13,140 nt of DNA. Source: an uncultured Clostridium sp. Its GTDB lineage: Bacteria; Bacillota_I; Bacilli_A; RF39; UBA660. Below, in pieces: positions 1 through 6,589 of the stretch. The notes below the pieces were generated by a model, which worked only from the letters and a program-made list of their open reading frames with translations, was not told the origin of the DNA and ran no database searches. The first letter of the stretch is position 1, and every line of letters starts with the position of its first letter. The stretch spans positions 1 through 13,140 of the forward strand of contig CAJJPX010000023.1 in assembly GCA_905193755.1 (NCBI GenBank). Reading direction: 5' to 3'. A program made the translations under genes and the position numbers.

Positions 1-146
1 GAACTAGGGTTTCAATAAATTCTTTTTTAGTGTCCACTTTTTGTTGACTTATTCATTTAACATTATTTTTGCCTCTTTAATATTAAGGTGAAATTTATAT
101 TGTTATCCTCTTTTATTATCATTGTTTTTGTATCATTATAAACTGG
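1..146. other. AT-rich left flank, no supported gene
   Basis: This stretch lies downstream of the proline/threonine-rich gene. No reading frame with a ribosome binding site and useful length is seen on either strand, and no clear intrinsic terminator follows the stop codon at 147-149. The stretch around 30-52 (TGTCCACTTTTTGTTGACTT) vaguely recalls the termini of IS3/IS150-type insertion sequences, but no transposase fragment or partner repeat supports that. Confidence 0.5.
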
Positions 147-1175
147 TTACGCTACCATTTTCATTGTTTTTTCTTCTTCTAACATTGGATTAACTAAAGT
201 TGGAATGTTATTTACTGAAGCAGTTGCAGATTGTTCAATATTTTGTGTCTTGCTTTTTGATAGTTCATTTAGTAACCCCATAATTTCTTCATATGACGCA
301 TTATATGCGATTTCTGATATTTTACTTGAAACTATACTTGAAACGATATTTGCTAATTTTTGTGCCATTTTCTTCTTTTCTTCTTCTGTCATATCGTCTG
401 TATGAACTGATGTACCTGGTGTTGGTTCAATTTGTTTTGGAGTCATTTCTACAATAGGAGTTGTAGTCACACCTAAGGTTGATGTTCTCTCTGCTGGTGT
501 TGCCATTTCTTGTGGCTTACTCAACTCGGCTCTAGGTTCAAATGATAATGGAGCTGGTGATATTACAGGTTCTGTTGTTTCTGAAATTGGTGCTGACGGT
601 TTGACTGCAGGAATATCAGCAGGTGTTGTTTCTACTGTTCCGGTTGGGTTTGTTGCAAAAAGGTTTTCATTTATTCCTGTTGGTTCGGTAGCTAGAACTT
701 CTTGTGGAGTTGCAACTGGTTCTGCAACTGGAACTACAAGCTCACTTGATTCTATTTTTTGTTCTGGATTTGGTATTGATTTTGCTAACTCAGTAATTGA
801 ATTTTTTATAGGTTTTGTCATGTCTTTTGCTGTTGACAAATTTCCTAATTCTGTTGGAATTTCAACATTTACTGCTTCAGTTGTAATCGAATCGTTTAGT
901 GTTGGTGTTGGAATTACTGTTGCAGGTTGACCTATTGCTGGTTCTTGAATAGGAACTGTTTGATTTGGGTTTGCTCCTAATACTTTTTCTGCGACTTGTG
1001 CTAAATTTTCTTTTACTTCAGGTATAAACGCTGATTGCTTTGATAATGGTGCTACACCTGTAGTTGGATTAGGCGTGATTGTTGGCGTTCCAATGCCAAT
1101 TATTCTTTTATTTGCGTCATACTCTATCGTGGATACAACTATACCCTTTTCTATATTTTCGATTTCACTTATCAT
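147..1175 (-). CDS. Proline/threonine-rich, mostly disordered protein of unknown function
   Basis: A 342-aa protein I do not recognise. Residues 1-35 look ordered (MISEIENIEKGIVVSTIEYD). Residues about 35-250 are low-complexity, rich in Pro, Thr, Glu, Ala and Val, with many TP, EP and IP dipeptides. Residues about 258-312 form a charged, helical segment starting DDMTEEEKKKMAQKL. There is no signal peptide, membrane span or sortase motif, so it is probably cytoplasmic. The architecture suggests two small folded ends joined by a long flexible linker. The start is the ATG at 1175, preceded by AGGTGAT, which overlaps the stop codon of the upstream DUF1292-like gene 8 bases away, so the two are translationally linked. 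That it is expressed is likely from its length, ribosome binding site and codon use; its role is unknown. Confidence 0.75.
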   Translation of the reverse strand: MISEIENIEKGIVVSTIEYDANKRIIGIGTPTITPNPTTGVAPLSKQSAFIPEVKENLAQVAEKVLGANPNQTVPIQEPAIGQPATVIPTPTLNDSITTEAVNVEIPTELGNLSTAKDMTKPIKNSITELAKSIPNPEQKIESSELVVPVAEPVATPQEVLATEPTGINENLFATNPTGTVETTPADIPAVKPSAPISETTEPVISPAPLSFEPRAELSKPQEMATPAERTSTLGVTTTPIVEMTPKQIEPTPGTSVHTDDMTEEEKKKMAQKLANIVSSIVSSKISEIAYNASYEEIMGLLNELSKSKTQNIEQSATASVNNIPTLVNPMLEEEKTMKMVA

Positions 1176-1183
1176 TTTATCAC

Positions 1184-1438
1184 CTAACTTTCAACTATTT
1201 GTTTCATTGCTTCTTTTACTTTTTGCCATATTTGGTCATCTTTTATACCTACAAGGCTATATACTCCTGGCTCATTTTCTACAAATTCTGATATGTATAT
1301 CTTACTCATTCCTTCACCAGCTGATTCGCCTTTTGACAAAATCACAAATCTTTTATTTATTTCGTTAATTTTGAATGCATTAACTAAATCAACTTCTTCC
1401 ATCGTTCCATCCATATTTTTTATTGAAATTCTGCTCAT
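1184..1438 (-). CDS. Small DUF1292-like protein
   Basis: An 84-aa acidic protein. The pattern of an N-terminal strand (ISIKNMDGTMEEVDLVNAF), a central FVILSKGE strand, an IYISEF strand and a C-terminal DDQIWQKVKEAMKQI helix resembles the DUF1292 (YrzB-like) family of short Bacillota proteins, whose role is not established. I chose the ATG at 1438 because AGAGGAAAAAGGT lies directly upstream. The longer frame to 1474 would begin inside the probable promoter and has no ribosome binding site. Its stop (TAG, 1184-1186) is part of the ribosome binding site of the following proline-rich gene, so both form a two-gene unit. The family assignment is from pattern memory and is moderate. Confidence 0.7.
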   Translation of the reverse strand: MSRISIKNMDGTMEEVDLVNAFKINEINKRFVILSKGESAGEGMSKIYISEFVENEPGVYSLVGIKDDQIWQKVKEAMKQIVES

Positions 1439-1464
1439 ACCTTTTTCCTCTCTATTCTTATATA

Positions 1465-1493
1465 ATCTTATCATACATTAAAAATAATATCAA
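1465..1493 (-). promoter_or_regulatory. Probable sigma-A promoter (extended -10) for the DUF1292-like unit
   Basis: Read on the minus strand: -35 TTGATA (1488-1493), a 17-base spacer, then -10 TAAGAT (1465-1470) preceded by TGA, giving an extended -10. The predicted transcript would begin about 20 bases before the ribosome binding site of the gene starting at 1438. The -35 lies inside the upstream hairpin. Confidence 0.45.
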
Positions 1494-1511
1494 TTAATTT
1501 GATATTATTTT
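1481..1511. terminator. Long AT-rich hairpin at the end of yutD
   Basis: The arms AAAATAATATCAA (1481-1493) and TTGATATTATTTT (1499-1511) form a perfect 13-bp stem with a 5-base loop. The stop codon of yutD (1505-1507) lies in the stem. The stem has only one G-C pair and the run of T is mostly within the arm, so termination may be partial. Confidence 0.5.
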
Positions 1512-1795
1512 CTGTTTTTTTCACTTAGTTTTTCCAATATAAAATATTTGCAATCATATGCACAATTTTCGCTAATATACTTTTTCACATTCTCAAAATC
1601 ATTAATTTTATTTAAACCTTTGTTTTCTTTTTTATTAAATCCTTTTAGTCTTAATTTTGAGTATGCAATATCCCCAACTATGTAATCGTAGTTTTCAAAA
1701 TAATTTGTATATCTTGCCAAAAACATTTCCTTGTCAAAGGCATCTCTATAGTTTTTTTTCAATTTATATATTATACCATCTACTTCAATTTCCAT
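1505..1795 (-). CDS. yutD: YutD-family protein
   Basis: A 96-aa protein with the recognisable YutD (DUF1027) pattern: KNYRDAF (residues 14-20), RYTNYFENYDYIVGD (28-42), LRLKGF (48-53), a variable charged linker, and a C-terminal ENCAYDCKYFILEK segment with Cys78 and Cys82. The family is widespread in Bacilli and has no firmly established function; the paired cysteines hint at a metal or redox site, which is inference. The ATG at 1795 is preceded by AAGGTG at suitable spacing and by its own good promoter. It sits directly downstream of yunB. In Bacillus subtilis yutD and yunB also lie in the same chromosomal neighbourhood, which supports both calls. The length is close to the usual size of about 100 aa. 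Confidence 0.85.
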   Translation of the reverse strand: MEIEVDGIIYKLKKNYRDAFDKEMFLARYTNYFENYDYIVGDIAYSKLRLKGFNKKENKGLNKINDFENVKKYISENCAYDCKYFILEKLSEKNRK

Positions 1796-1815
1796 GATTT
1801 TTCACCTTGTAACCT

Positions 1816-1844
1816 ATTATAGCATTTTAATTTCATCGAGTAAA
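1816..1844 (-). promoter_or_regulatory. Sigma-A promoter with extended -10 for yutD
   Basis: Read on the minus strand: -35 TTTACT (1839-1844), exactly 17 bases, then -10 TATAAT (1816-1821) with TGC immediately before it, an extended -10. Transcription would start near 1809, giving a short leader carrying AAGGTG before the yutD ATG. Confidence 0.65.
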
Positions 1845-1871
1845 GTTGTTAATTTGCCATGAACGATTTTA

Positions 1872-2591
1872 TCATGTTCTTGCACTAATCATTCCTCCAT
1901 AATATTCTGGTATTTTTCCTTGTATTATTTTTGTACTAATTGGTAGTTGTTTATTAATTGTTGTTTTTTGCGATGTGAAAGGCAGAATTATTTGAACATT
2001 TATTTCTATTTCAAGTTGAAGTTCTACCATCGAGTTATTAATTCCATATTCTTTAATGTATGTTGATATATTATTAGTTGCACTACTTATTATTTCTAAT
2101 TTGAATGGTATTCTTGGACTGATACCTATTAGTACAGGTTTTTCACTTATCACATTAAATGGTACATTATAAATCATTTTTTCTTTATTTAAGTAATTAT
2201 CTTTTAGTTTGCTATCTTCAGATATACTTTCATTGTTTTCTATTTTTTTTATATAATTCATCATACTGTAGTTTACATCATATAATATTTTATTTGTTTT
2301 AACATTATCAAAATCTACGCTTATTATTTCATTGTTTTCATTTTTTTCTATTTTTATTATGTCATTTATTTTTTCTTCAAGTAATGCTTCTTTTATCGAC
2401 TCATTTATAATCATTGTAGAGACCTCAACCGATTTATTTTTGGCATATTCTAGCAATATTATCTTACTTTTTTCCGTAAAGATTTTTATAAAGATGTATG
2501 TCAAAAGAAATATCATTACTATTATAATAATGATTATGTCCTCCATTTTTATAGCTATTTTTTTTCGTAATTTCATTTTATAATTAGCCAT
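1872..2591 (-). CDS. yunB: Sporulation protein YunB family
   Basis: A 239-aa protein with a short basic N-terminus, one membrane span (about residues 18-38, almost all Ile/Leu/Val), then an extracytoplasmic domain. The C-terminal half carries the YunB signature: NVPFNVISEKPVL (142-154), GISPRIPFKL (156-165), EYGINNS (182-188 region), QIILPFTSQ (about 200-208) and QGKIPEYY (224-231). In B. subtilis YunB is a mother-cell (sigma-E) protein needed for full sporulation. Here it may mean the organism makes spores, or keeps the protein for another envelope role. No clear Shine-Dalgarno precedes the ATG at 2591 or the in-frame ATGs at 2576 and 2546, and no sigma-E type promoter is obvious. The start is therefore uncertain; the family call is firm. 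Confidence 0.85.
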   Translation of the reverse strand: MANYKMKLRKKIAIKMEDIIIIIIVMIFLLTYIFIKIFTEKSKIILLEYAKNKSVEVSTMIINESIKEALLEEKINDIIKIEKNENNEIISVDFDNVKTNKILYDVNYSMMNYIKKIENNESISEDSKLKDNYLNKEKMIYNVPFNVISEKPVLIGISPRIPFKLEIISSATNNISTYIKEYGINNSMVELQLEIEINVQIILPFTSQKTTINKQLPISTKIIQGKIPEYYGGMISART

Positions 2592-2603
2592 ATTAAATTA
2601 TAT

Positions 2604-2630
2604 AAAAAAAGAAGCCATTAATGCTCCTTT
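2604..2630 (-). terminator. Intrinsic terminator after the membrane-anchored acidic protein gene
   Basis: Read on the minus strand: AAAGGAGC, a 7-base loop, then GCTTCTTT (one G-T wobble), followed by a run of T that includes seven consecutive bases (2604-2610). It starts one base after the TAA stop at 2632-2634 and separates that gene from yunB. Confidence 0.7.
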
Positions 2631-2631
2631 A

Positions 2632-3651
2632 TTAAATTATATTCCATTCTAATATAGAATTTAGTATCAAGAATATAGTTGCTAAAAGTATTAAAATTAT
2701 TAGTATAATTCCTATTTTTGCGAGTATTCCACTCTTTTTTTCACTTTTTTCTAAATCTTCAAATCCCTCAAAATCAGTTTTATTGAATGATATTGAATTT
2801 GTATAAAAAGATTTGTCTATACTGCTTATCTTTGGTGCATCTGAATCTATATTTTCGTCTTCCTCATTTGTTGCTTTCAATTGGTATTGTTGTTTTAATT
2901 TTTCTTTTTCTAATATTAAATCTTGTGTTAAATCATTAGTTGGCTCTTTTATTGCGTCTAATTCTTTTGTTATATCAAAAAGAACTTCTTTTATGTTACT
3001 TTCATTTGTCTCATCTTCATTAATTGGAGCCATTACAATTGTATTTTCGTTATCTCCCATCAATTCCTTAAAAAGATCGGTTGTGTCATATTTTGATACA
3101 TTCTCTTTTGGGTTATTGCCAGAGGATTTTCCATTTTGAATATCTTGAATTAAATTGACTATTGTTTTTTCTTGTGTATTCAGTTCTTCTATTGGCGAAG
3201 TAAATTCTTCTGTATCTGTTAATTTATTTTTTTCTTCTTGTTCTTCTTTTATTTTTATATTTTTTAAGATATCATATCCTATATTATTTAGTTTTCTGTG
3301 TCTATCTTCCTCATAATTTGTTTCTTTCTTTTCTCTTGCTTGTTCTAAAACTGAATTTATGTCATACGTTTTTTGTTCTTGTCTTTCAACAATTTTTTCT
3401 TCTGGTTCTGGAAAGTCAAGAGATATTTTTTTTCTTTTTTGTTCTTCTTCATTGTTTAGGGCATTTAGATACTTCTTTATTTTTTCAATATCTATCTCTT
3501 TTGGCGCGTCAGAAATGACACTAACATTTGTGTTAGTTTTTATTCTAGATAAATCGCTCATATCAGTAGAATTATAAATATCTTGATTTCTTTTTGTTCT
3601 ACTCAAATTACCTAGTTCTGAATTTTCGTATCTTTCCATTCTTGAACTCAT
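2632..3651 (-). CDS. Acidic, largely disordered protein with C-terminal membrane anchor, unknown function
   Basis: A 339-aa protein that I do not recognise. The first 300 or so residues are highly charged (Glu, Lys, Asp, Asn) and predicted disordered or coiled, with a short internal repeat near the N-terminus (LSRTKRN and LSRIKTN, 19 residues apart). A single hydrophobic span at about residues 313-334 (IGIILIILILLATIFLIL) is followed by only a few residues. There is no signal peptide, so the topology is that of a tail-anchored or type II-like protein with a long cytoplasmic domain. I chose the ATG at 3651, with GGTGAAAG upstream; the longer frame to 3696 begins in the promoter. A terminator follows the stop. 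The shape would suit a scaffold tethered to the membrane, which is speculation. Confidence 0.75.
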   Translation of the reverse strand: MSSRMERYENSELGNLSRTKRNQDIYNSTDMSDLSRIKTNTNVSVISDAPKEIDIEKIKKYLNALNNEEEQKRKKISLDFPEPEEKIVERQEQKTYDINSVLEQAREKKETNYEEDRHRKLNNIGYDILKNIKIKEEQEEKNKLTDTEEFTSPIEELNTQEKTIVNLIQDIQNGKSSGNNPKENVSKYDTTDLFKELMGDNENTIVMAPINEDETNESNIKEVLFDITKELDAIKEPTNDLTQDLILEKEKLKQQYQLKATNEEDENIDSDAPKISSIDKSFYTNSISFNKTDFEGFEDLEKSEKKSGILAKIGIILIILILLATIFLILNSILEWNII

Positions 3652-3667
3652 ATCTTTCACCAGTATA

Positions 3668-3696
3668 ATAATAACACAAATGATGAGCAAATTCAA
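3668..3696 (-). promoter_or_regulatory. Probable sigma-A promoter for the membrane-anchored acidic protein
   Basis: Read on the minus strand: -35 TTGAAT (3691-3696), 17 bases, -10 TATTAT (3668-3673). The start of transcription would fall only about 10 bases before the ATG at 3651, so the leader is very short. It lies in the intergenic region shared with the divergent ferredoxin gene. Confidence 0.45.
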
Positions 3697-3777
3697 TAAA
3701 AGTTATTTGACACTGTTGTAGTTTTTTTGATGTTTTTAATATATAATTATTGTATAATTTATATGGAGGAAATAAAA

Positions 3778-3981
3778 ATGGAAAAAGTAAAAGTAAATGA
3801 CACATGTATCGGATGTGGTTTATGTGTTAGTCAGAAAGAAGATTATTTCGAATTCAATGATGAAGGATTAAGCCAAGCTAAAGATGTTCCAGTTAAACCT
3901 GAAGATAAAAAGGAACTTTTAAATATTGTTGAAAGTTGTCCTGTTGGAGCTATCGTTATTGAAGAAGAAAAAGAAGCTTAG
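3778..3981 (+). CDS. fer: Single [4Fe-4S] cluster ferredoxin
   Basis: A 67-aa acidic ferredoxin, a small soluble electron carrier for low-potential redox enzymes. The cluster ligands are Cys10, Cys13 and Cys16 (CIGCGLC) and Cys54 in the SCPVGAI motif. There is no second CxxCxxC, so it binds one [4Fe-4S] cluster, like the Bacillus and Thermotoga type rather than the two-cluster clostridial type. The start is the ATG at 3778, with GGAGG at 3765-3769; the frame is open upstream to 3727 but has no better start. It is the only plus-strand gene in the window and stands alone, converging on rluB. Its partner enzymes are not in the window. Confidence 0.95.
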   Translation: MEKVKVNDTCIGCGLCVSQKEDYFEFNDEGLSQAKDVPVKPEDKKELLNIVESCPVGAIVIEEEKEA

Positions 3982-4003
3982 TTTTATTTTTAAGCTTCTT
4001 TTT
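3968..4003. terminator. Bidirectional terminator between ferredoxin and rluB
   Basis: The arms AAAAAGAAGCTTA (3968-3980) and TAAGCTTCTTTTT (3991-4003) form a perfect 13-bp stem around a 10-base loop. The A-run on the left and the T-run on the right let it work in both directions. Both stop codons are built into it: ferredoxin TAG at 3979-3981 and rluB TAA at 4002-4004. Confidence 0.85.
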
Positions 4004-4721
4004 ATTTTATATTAGCATAATTATATAATTGTTTTACTTCTTTTGTTGTAAGACTTCTATATTCGCCTATTTTAAGTCCTTCTAAATCAAAAAAAGCATA
4101 GTTTGTTCTTTTAAGTTTTAATACTTTGTGACCCAATGATGCAAACATATTTTTAACTTGATGATTTCGTCCTTCTGTTATAGTAAGCTCAACATATGAC
4201 TTATTATTTTTTTTGTCCATTTTTTTGAGTTTTGCTCTTGCTTTTTTAGTTTTAACTCCATCAAGTTCAATTCCATTTTCAAGTTCATGAATTTCTTTTC
4301 CTGTTACAAGTCCACTTACTTTGGCAATGTATGTTTTTTCAATGCATCCCTTTGGATGAGTTAACTTGTTAGTAAGTTCACCATCGTTTGTAAGTAACAA
4401 TAATCCTGTTGTATCATAATCTAGTCTTCCTACCGGAAAGATTTTTTCATTTGTCTCGATTAAGTCTACTACCGTTACTCTACCCTTGTCATCACTTACA
4501 GAACATATAGTTTTTTCTGGTTTATAAAGTAAATAATATTCTTTTTGTTTTCTGTAAACCTCCATATTTTCCACTTCTACTTCGTCTTTATTAGATACTT
4601 TTGTTCCAAGTTCACGTACAATTATACCATTTACTTTTACTTTTCCAGCTAAAATTAATTCTTCACTTTTTCTTCTTGAAGCGATACCACAAGAACTTAA
4701 ATATTTTTGTAATCTTTCCAT
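4002..4721 (-). CDS. rluB: rRNA pseudouridine synthase, RsuA/RluB family
   Basis: A 239-aa enzyme that converts specific uridines of ribosomal RNA to pseudouridine in the cytoplasm. The N-terminal S4 RNA-binding domain (residues about 1-50) begins MERLQKYLSSCGIASRRKSE. The catalytic domain follows with YLLYKP (63-68), VGRLDYDTTGLLLLTNDG with the catalytic Asp101, and a C-terminal EGRNHQVKNMF motif. The length matches the family. A GTG at 4730 could extend it by three residues, but GAGGTG lies 6 bases before the ATG at 4721, making that the better start. It lies 31 bases downstream of dacF with its own plausible promoter. Whether it modifies 23S (RluB-like) or 16S (RsuA-like) rRNA cannot be settled here; RluB is the more usual assignment in Bacillota. 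Confidence 0.92.
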   Translation of the reverse strand: MERLQKYLSSCGIASRRKSEELILAGKVKVNGIIVRELGTKVSNKDEVEVENMEVYRKQKEYYLLYKPEKTICSVSDDKGRVTVVDLIETNEKIFPVGRLDYDTTGLLLLTNDGELTNKLTHPKGCIEKTYIAKVSGLVTGKEIHELENGIELDGVKTKKARAKLKKMDKKNNKSYVELTITEGRNHQVKNMFASLGHKVLKLKRTNYAFFDLEGLKIGEYRSLTTKEVKQLYNYANIK

Positions 4722-4741
4722 ACTTGCCACCTCTCTTAGAG

Positions 4742-4770
4742 ATTATACATTATTATTTCCAAAATAACAA
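4742..4770 (-). promoter_or_regulatory. Possible sigma-A promoter for rluB
   Basis: Read on the minus strand: -35 TTGTTA (4765-4770, inside the end of dacF), 17 bases, -10 TATAAT (4742-4747). The start would be near 4735, leaving a short leader with the GAGGTG ribosome binding site. Confidence 0.5.
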
Positions 4771-5760
4771 TAATTCTTTTACCTTCTTTAGCCTGCTTTG
4801 ATATTTAAGTACATAAAGTTTTTCACTATGAATGAGGTTGTTATCTAGATAAATATTCACATAATTATTTTTCTTATTTAAAGTAACATTAACTTTTAAC
4901 CTTTTTATTTCATTTTTTGTAAGTAACATATTAAAATCATTTTTGATAAAGTAATGATCATGATTTTTATTTTTTACCTTGAATGAAAAAGTATTTTTAT
5001 CAAGAATTTTATATTTTTCATATTCTTTGAAATATTTTTCATATAGATTTTTGTGTAAATTAAATTTATCATTTTCATCGATTGAAGCAATAACGAGGGT
5101 TTTACCATCTTTTTTAGCCGCGGATACAAATACTTGACCACTTGCTTTTGTGTAGCCTATTTTTCCACTTATTAAATATTTATAATCACTTAATAGTTTG
5201 TTTTTGTTATACCATATGTAGTTGTCAACTTTATACTTTTTGGTACTGGTAATATTTAAAAAATCTTTGTTTTTTATTGCGTATCTTATTAATTTTGACA
5301 TATCTTCAGCTGTTGAGTAGTTTTTCGTATCATCATTAAGTCCATGTGGATTTTCAAATGTTGTGTTGTACATACCAAGTTTGTGTGCTTTTAAATTCAT
5401 TTGTGCGATGAAATTATCATAAGACATTATTTTAGATGCTATTATCATAGCTGCATCGTTTCCACTTTGGAGCATAAGTCCATGCAAAAGATCATTTAGT
5501 GTAAATGTTTCGCCTTCTTTTACATATATCATTGAACCATTTACTGTTTGTATTTCTTTTCCTACTTTTAATTTGTCTGATAATTTTGCATTTTCAAGAG
5601 CAATTATTGTTGTCATTATCTTTGTTGTTGATGCAATTAATTTTCTTTCACTTTTATTTTTACTATAAAGGATTCTACCAGAGTCTGCGTCCATTACCAC
5701 TATTGATGCTTTGACATTTATACATAATAAAAAAATTAATACTAGTAATATTTTTTTCAT
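4753..5760 (-). CDS. dacF: D-alanyl-D-alanine carboxypeptidase (DacF-like, peptidase S11)
   Basis: A 335-aa secreted penicillin-binding protein that trims the terminal D-Ala from peptidoglycan stem peptides. The signal peptide is MKKILLVLIFLLCINVKA, with cleavage predicted after Ala18. Active-site motifs: S44TTK47 (nucleophile and general base), S99GN101, and K200IG202 in GKIGYTKASG, where the family consensus is K-T/S-G. The C-terminal part (about 240-335) is a short beta-rich region ending in a basic, amphipathic helix (SRLKKVKELLLFWK) that could hold it at the membrane. The gene begins 30 bases after nadK in the same direction and has no recognisable Shine-Dalgarno. A TATAAT directly abuts the ATG, but it is too close to serve as its promoter. 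It may be read through from the NAD operon. Confidence 0.9.
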   Translation of the reverse strand: MKKILLVLIFLLCINVKASIVVMDADSGRILYSKNKSERKLIASTTKIMTTIIALENAKLSDKLKVGKEIQTVNGSMIYVKEGETFTLNDLLHGLMLQSGNDAAMIIASKIMSYDNFIAQMNLKAHKLGMYNTTFENPHGLNDDTKNYSTAEDMSKLIRYAIKNKDFLNITSTKKYKVDNYIWYNKNKLLSDYKYLISGKIGYTKASGQVFVSAAKKDGKTLVIASIDENDKFNLHKNLYEKYFKEYEKYKILDKNTFSFKVKNKNHDHYFIKNDFNMLLTKNEIKRLKVNVTLNKKNNYVNIYLDNNLIHSEKLYVLKYQSRLKKVKELLLFWK

Positions 5761-5790
5761 ATTATATCTTATGATTTTTATTACAAAATA

Positions 5791-6588
5791 TTAATCTTTT
5801 AAGAATTTTTCATTTACTATATTTATAAAATTATATTCTTTCATTCTCAAGAATTTTATTTTTTTATTCTTTACAAAACATTCTATTTTCTTTACGTTTT
5901 CATATCTCTTATTTGTTCCGTCAAATGTAATAATTAAGTCTTTTTTGATTGGCTTAATTAATATATGTTTCTTTTCAGGGAGTACTATTGGAGTTAGCAA
6001 GTTTCTATATACTTTTGTATTTAGTGGAGCTATTGGTGTTATTTGTAATGTATGAAGTGTGTTATAGATAAGTGCTCCATTAAAACTAGTGTTGTATGCG
6101 CTACTTCCAACTGATGTTGAAACAAGTATTCCGTCTCCTGCAAATGTTTCTAGAAAGTATCCATCTATATAAATTTCCATAGTTAATGCGTTTAATTCCA
6201 TTTGTCTAATAACTATTTCGTTTAATGAGAAGTGTCTTGATACTGAGTCATCAGTTGTAATTTTTGTTTCAAGTGTACCAATATTATCAACCTTAAAATC
6301 ATTATCATTTAAAGATGCTACAAAGTATTCTAAATTATCTGGTTTAATTTCTTGAAGGAATCCAAGTGTACCAGTATTTATTCCAACATAATAAATATCG
6401 CTATTAAAATTAGTGTTATTTACCATTCTTAGAAACGAACCATCTCCACCTATTGCAATAGCTAAATCATAATTTTCATCAACTATTTCAAAATTATACT
6501 TTTCTAATTCTTCTATAAGTTTTAATTTTATTTTATATGATACTTCATTTTCATTAGCAAATATTTTAACTTTATTAATCTTTCTCAT
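5791..6588 (-). CDS. nadK: NAD kinase
   Basis: A 265-aa enzyme that phosphorylates NAD to NADP, the last step of the operon's pathway. Motifs: IGGDGSFLR with G47GDGS51 and catalytic Asp49, the VGINTGTLGFL segment, the LNEIVI strand, and the GDGILVST-SVGSSAYN region that binds NAD, close to the Bacillota form. The frame is open to 6675, but that stretch overlaps nrtR. The ATG at 6588 comes one base after the nrtR stop (TAATATG) with AAAGGT upstream and matches the usual N-terminus and length of Gram-positive NadK. Tight coupling to nrtR places it under the same control as the NAD synthesis genes. Confidence 0.95.
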   Translation of the reverse strand: MRKINKVKIFANENEVSYKIKLKLIEELEKYNFEIVDENYDLAIAIGGDGSFLRMVNNTNFNSDIYYVGINTGTLGFLQEIKPDNLEYFVASLNDNDFKVDNIGTLETKITTDDSVSRHFSLNEIVIRQMELNALTMEIYIDGYFLETFAGDGILVSTSVGSSAYNTSFNGALIYNTLHTLQITPIAPLNTKVYRNLLTPIVLPEKKHILIKPIKKDLIITFDGTNKRYENVKKIECFVKNKKIKFLRMKEYNFINIVNEKFLKD

Positions 6589-6589
6589 A

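Noticed and set aside
30..55. Possible insertion-sequence end (TGTCCACTTTTTGTTGACTT)
   Set aside because: It recalls IS3/IS150-type termini, but the orientation would place the element over an intact gene, and no transposase fragment, partner repeat or target duplication is visible.
601..930. Plus-strand open frame opposite the proline-rich gene
   Set aside because: It is a shadow frame created by the complementary Pro/Thr-rich codons, without its own ribosome binding site.
2606..2623. Mini-ORF MASFFI with an AGGAG-like upstream sequence
   Set aside because: It lies entirely in the terminator hairpin and T-run; a six-codon frame here is most simply chance.
3707..3758. TTGACA at 3707 with TATAAT at 3742 and 3753 as a ferredoxin promoter
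   Set aside because: The spacings are 29 and 40 bases, far from 17, and no decent -35 pairs with either TATAAT; the ferredoxin promoter cannot be fixed from sequence alone.
5761..5766. TATAAT immediately before the dacF ATG as a promoter
   Set aside because: Transcription would start inside the coding region; probably AT-rich coincidence.
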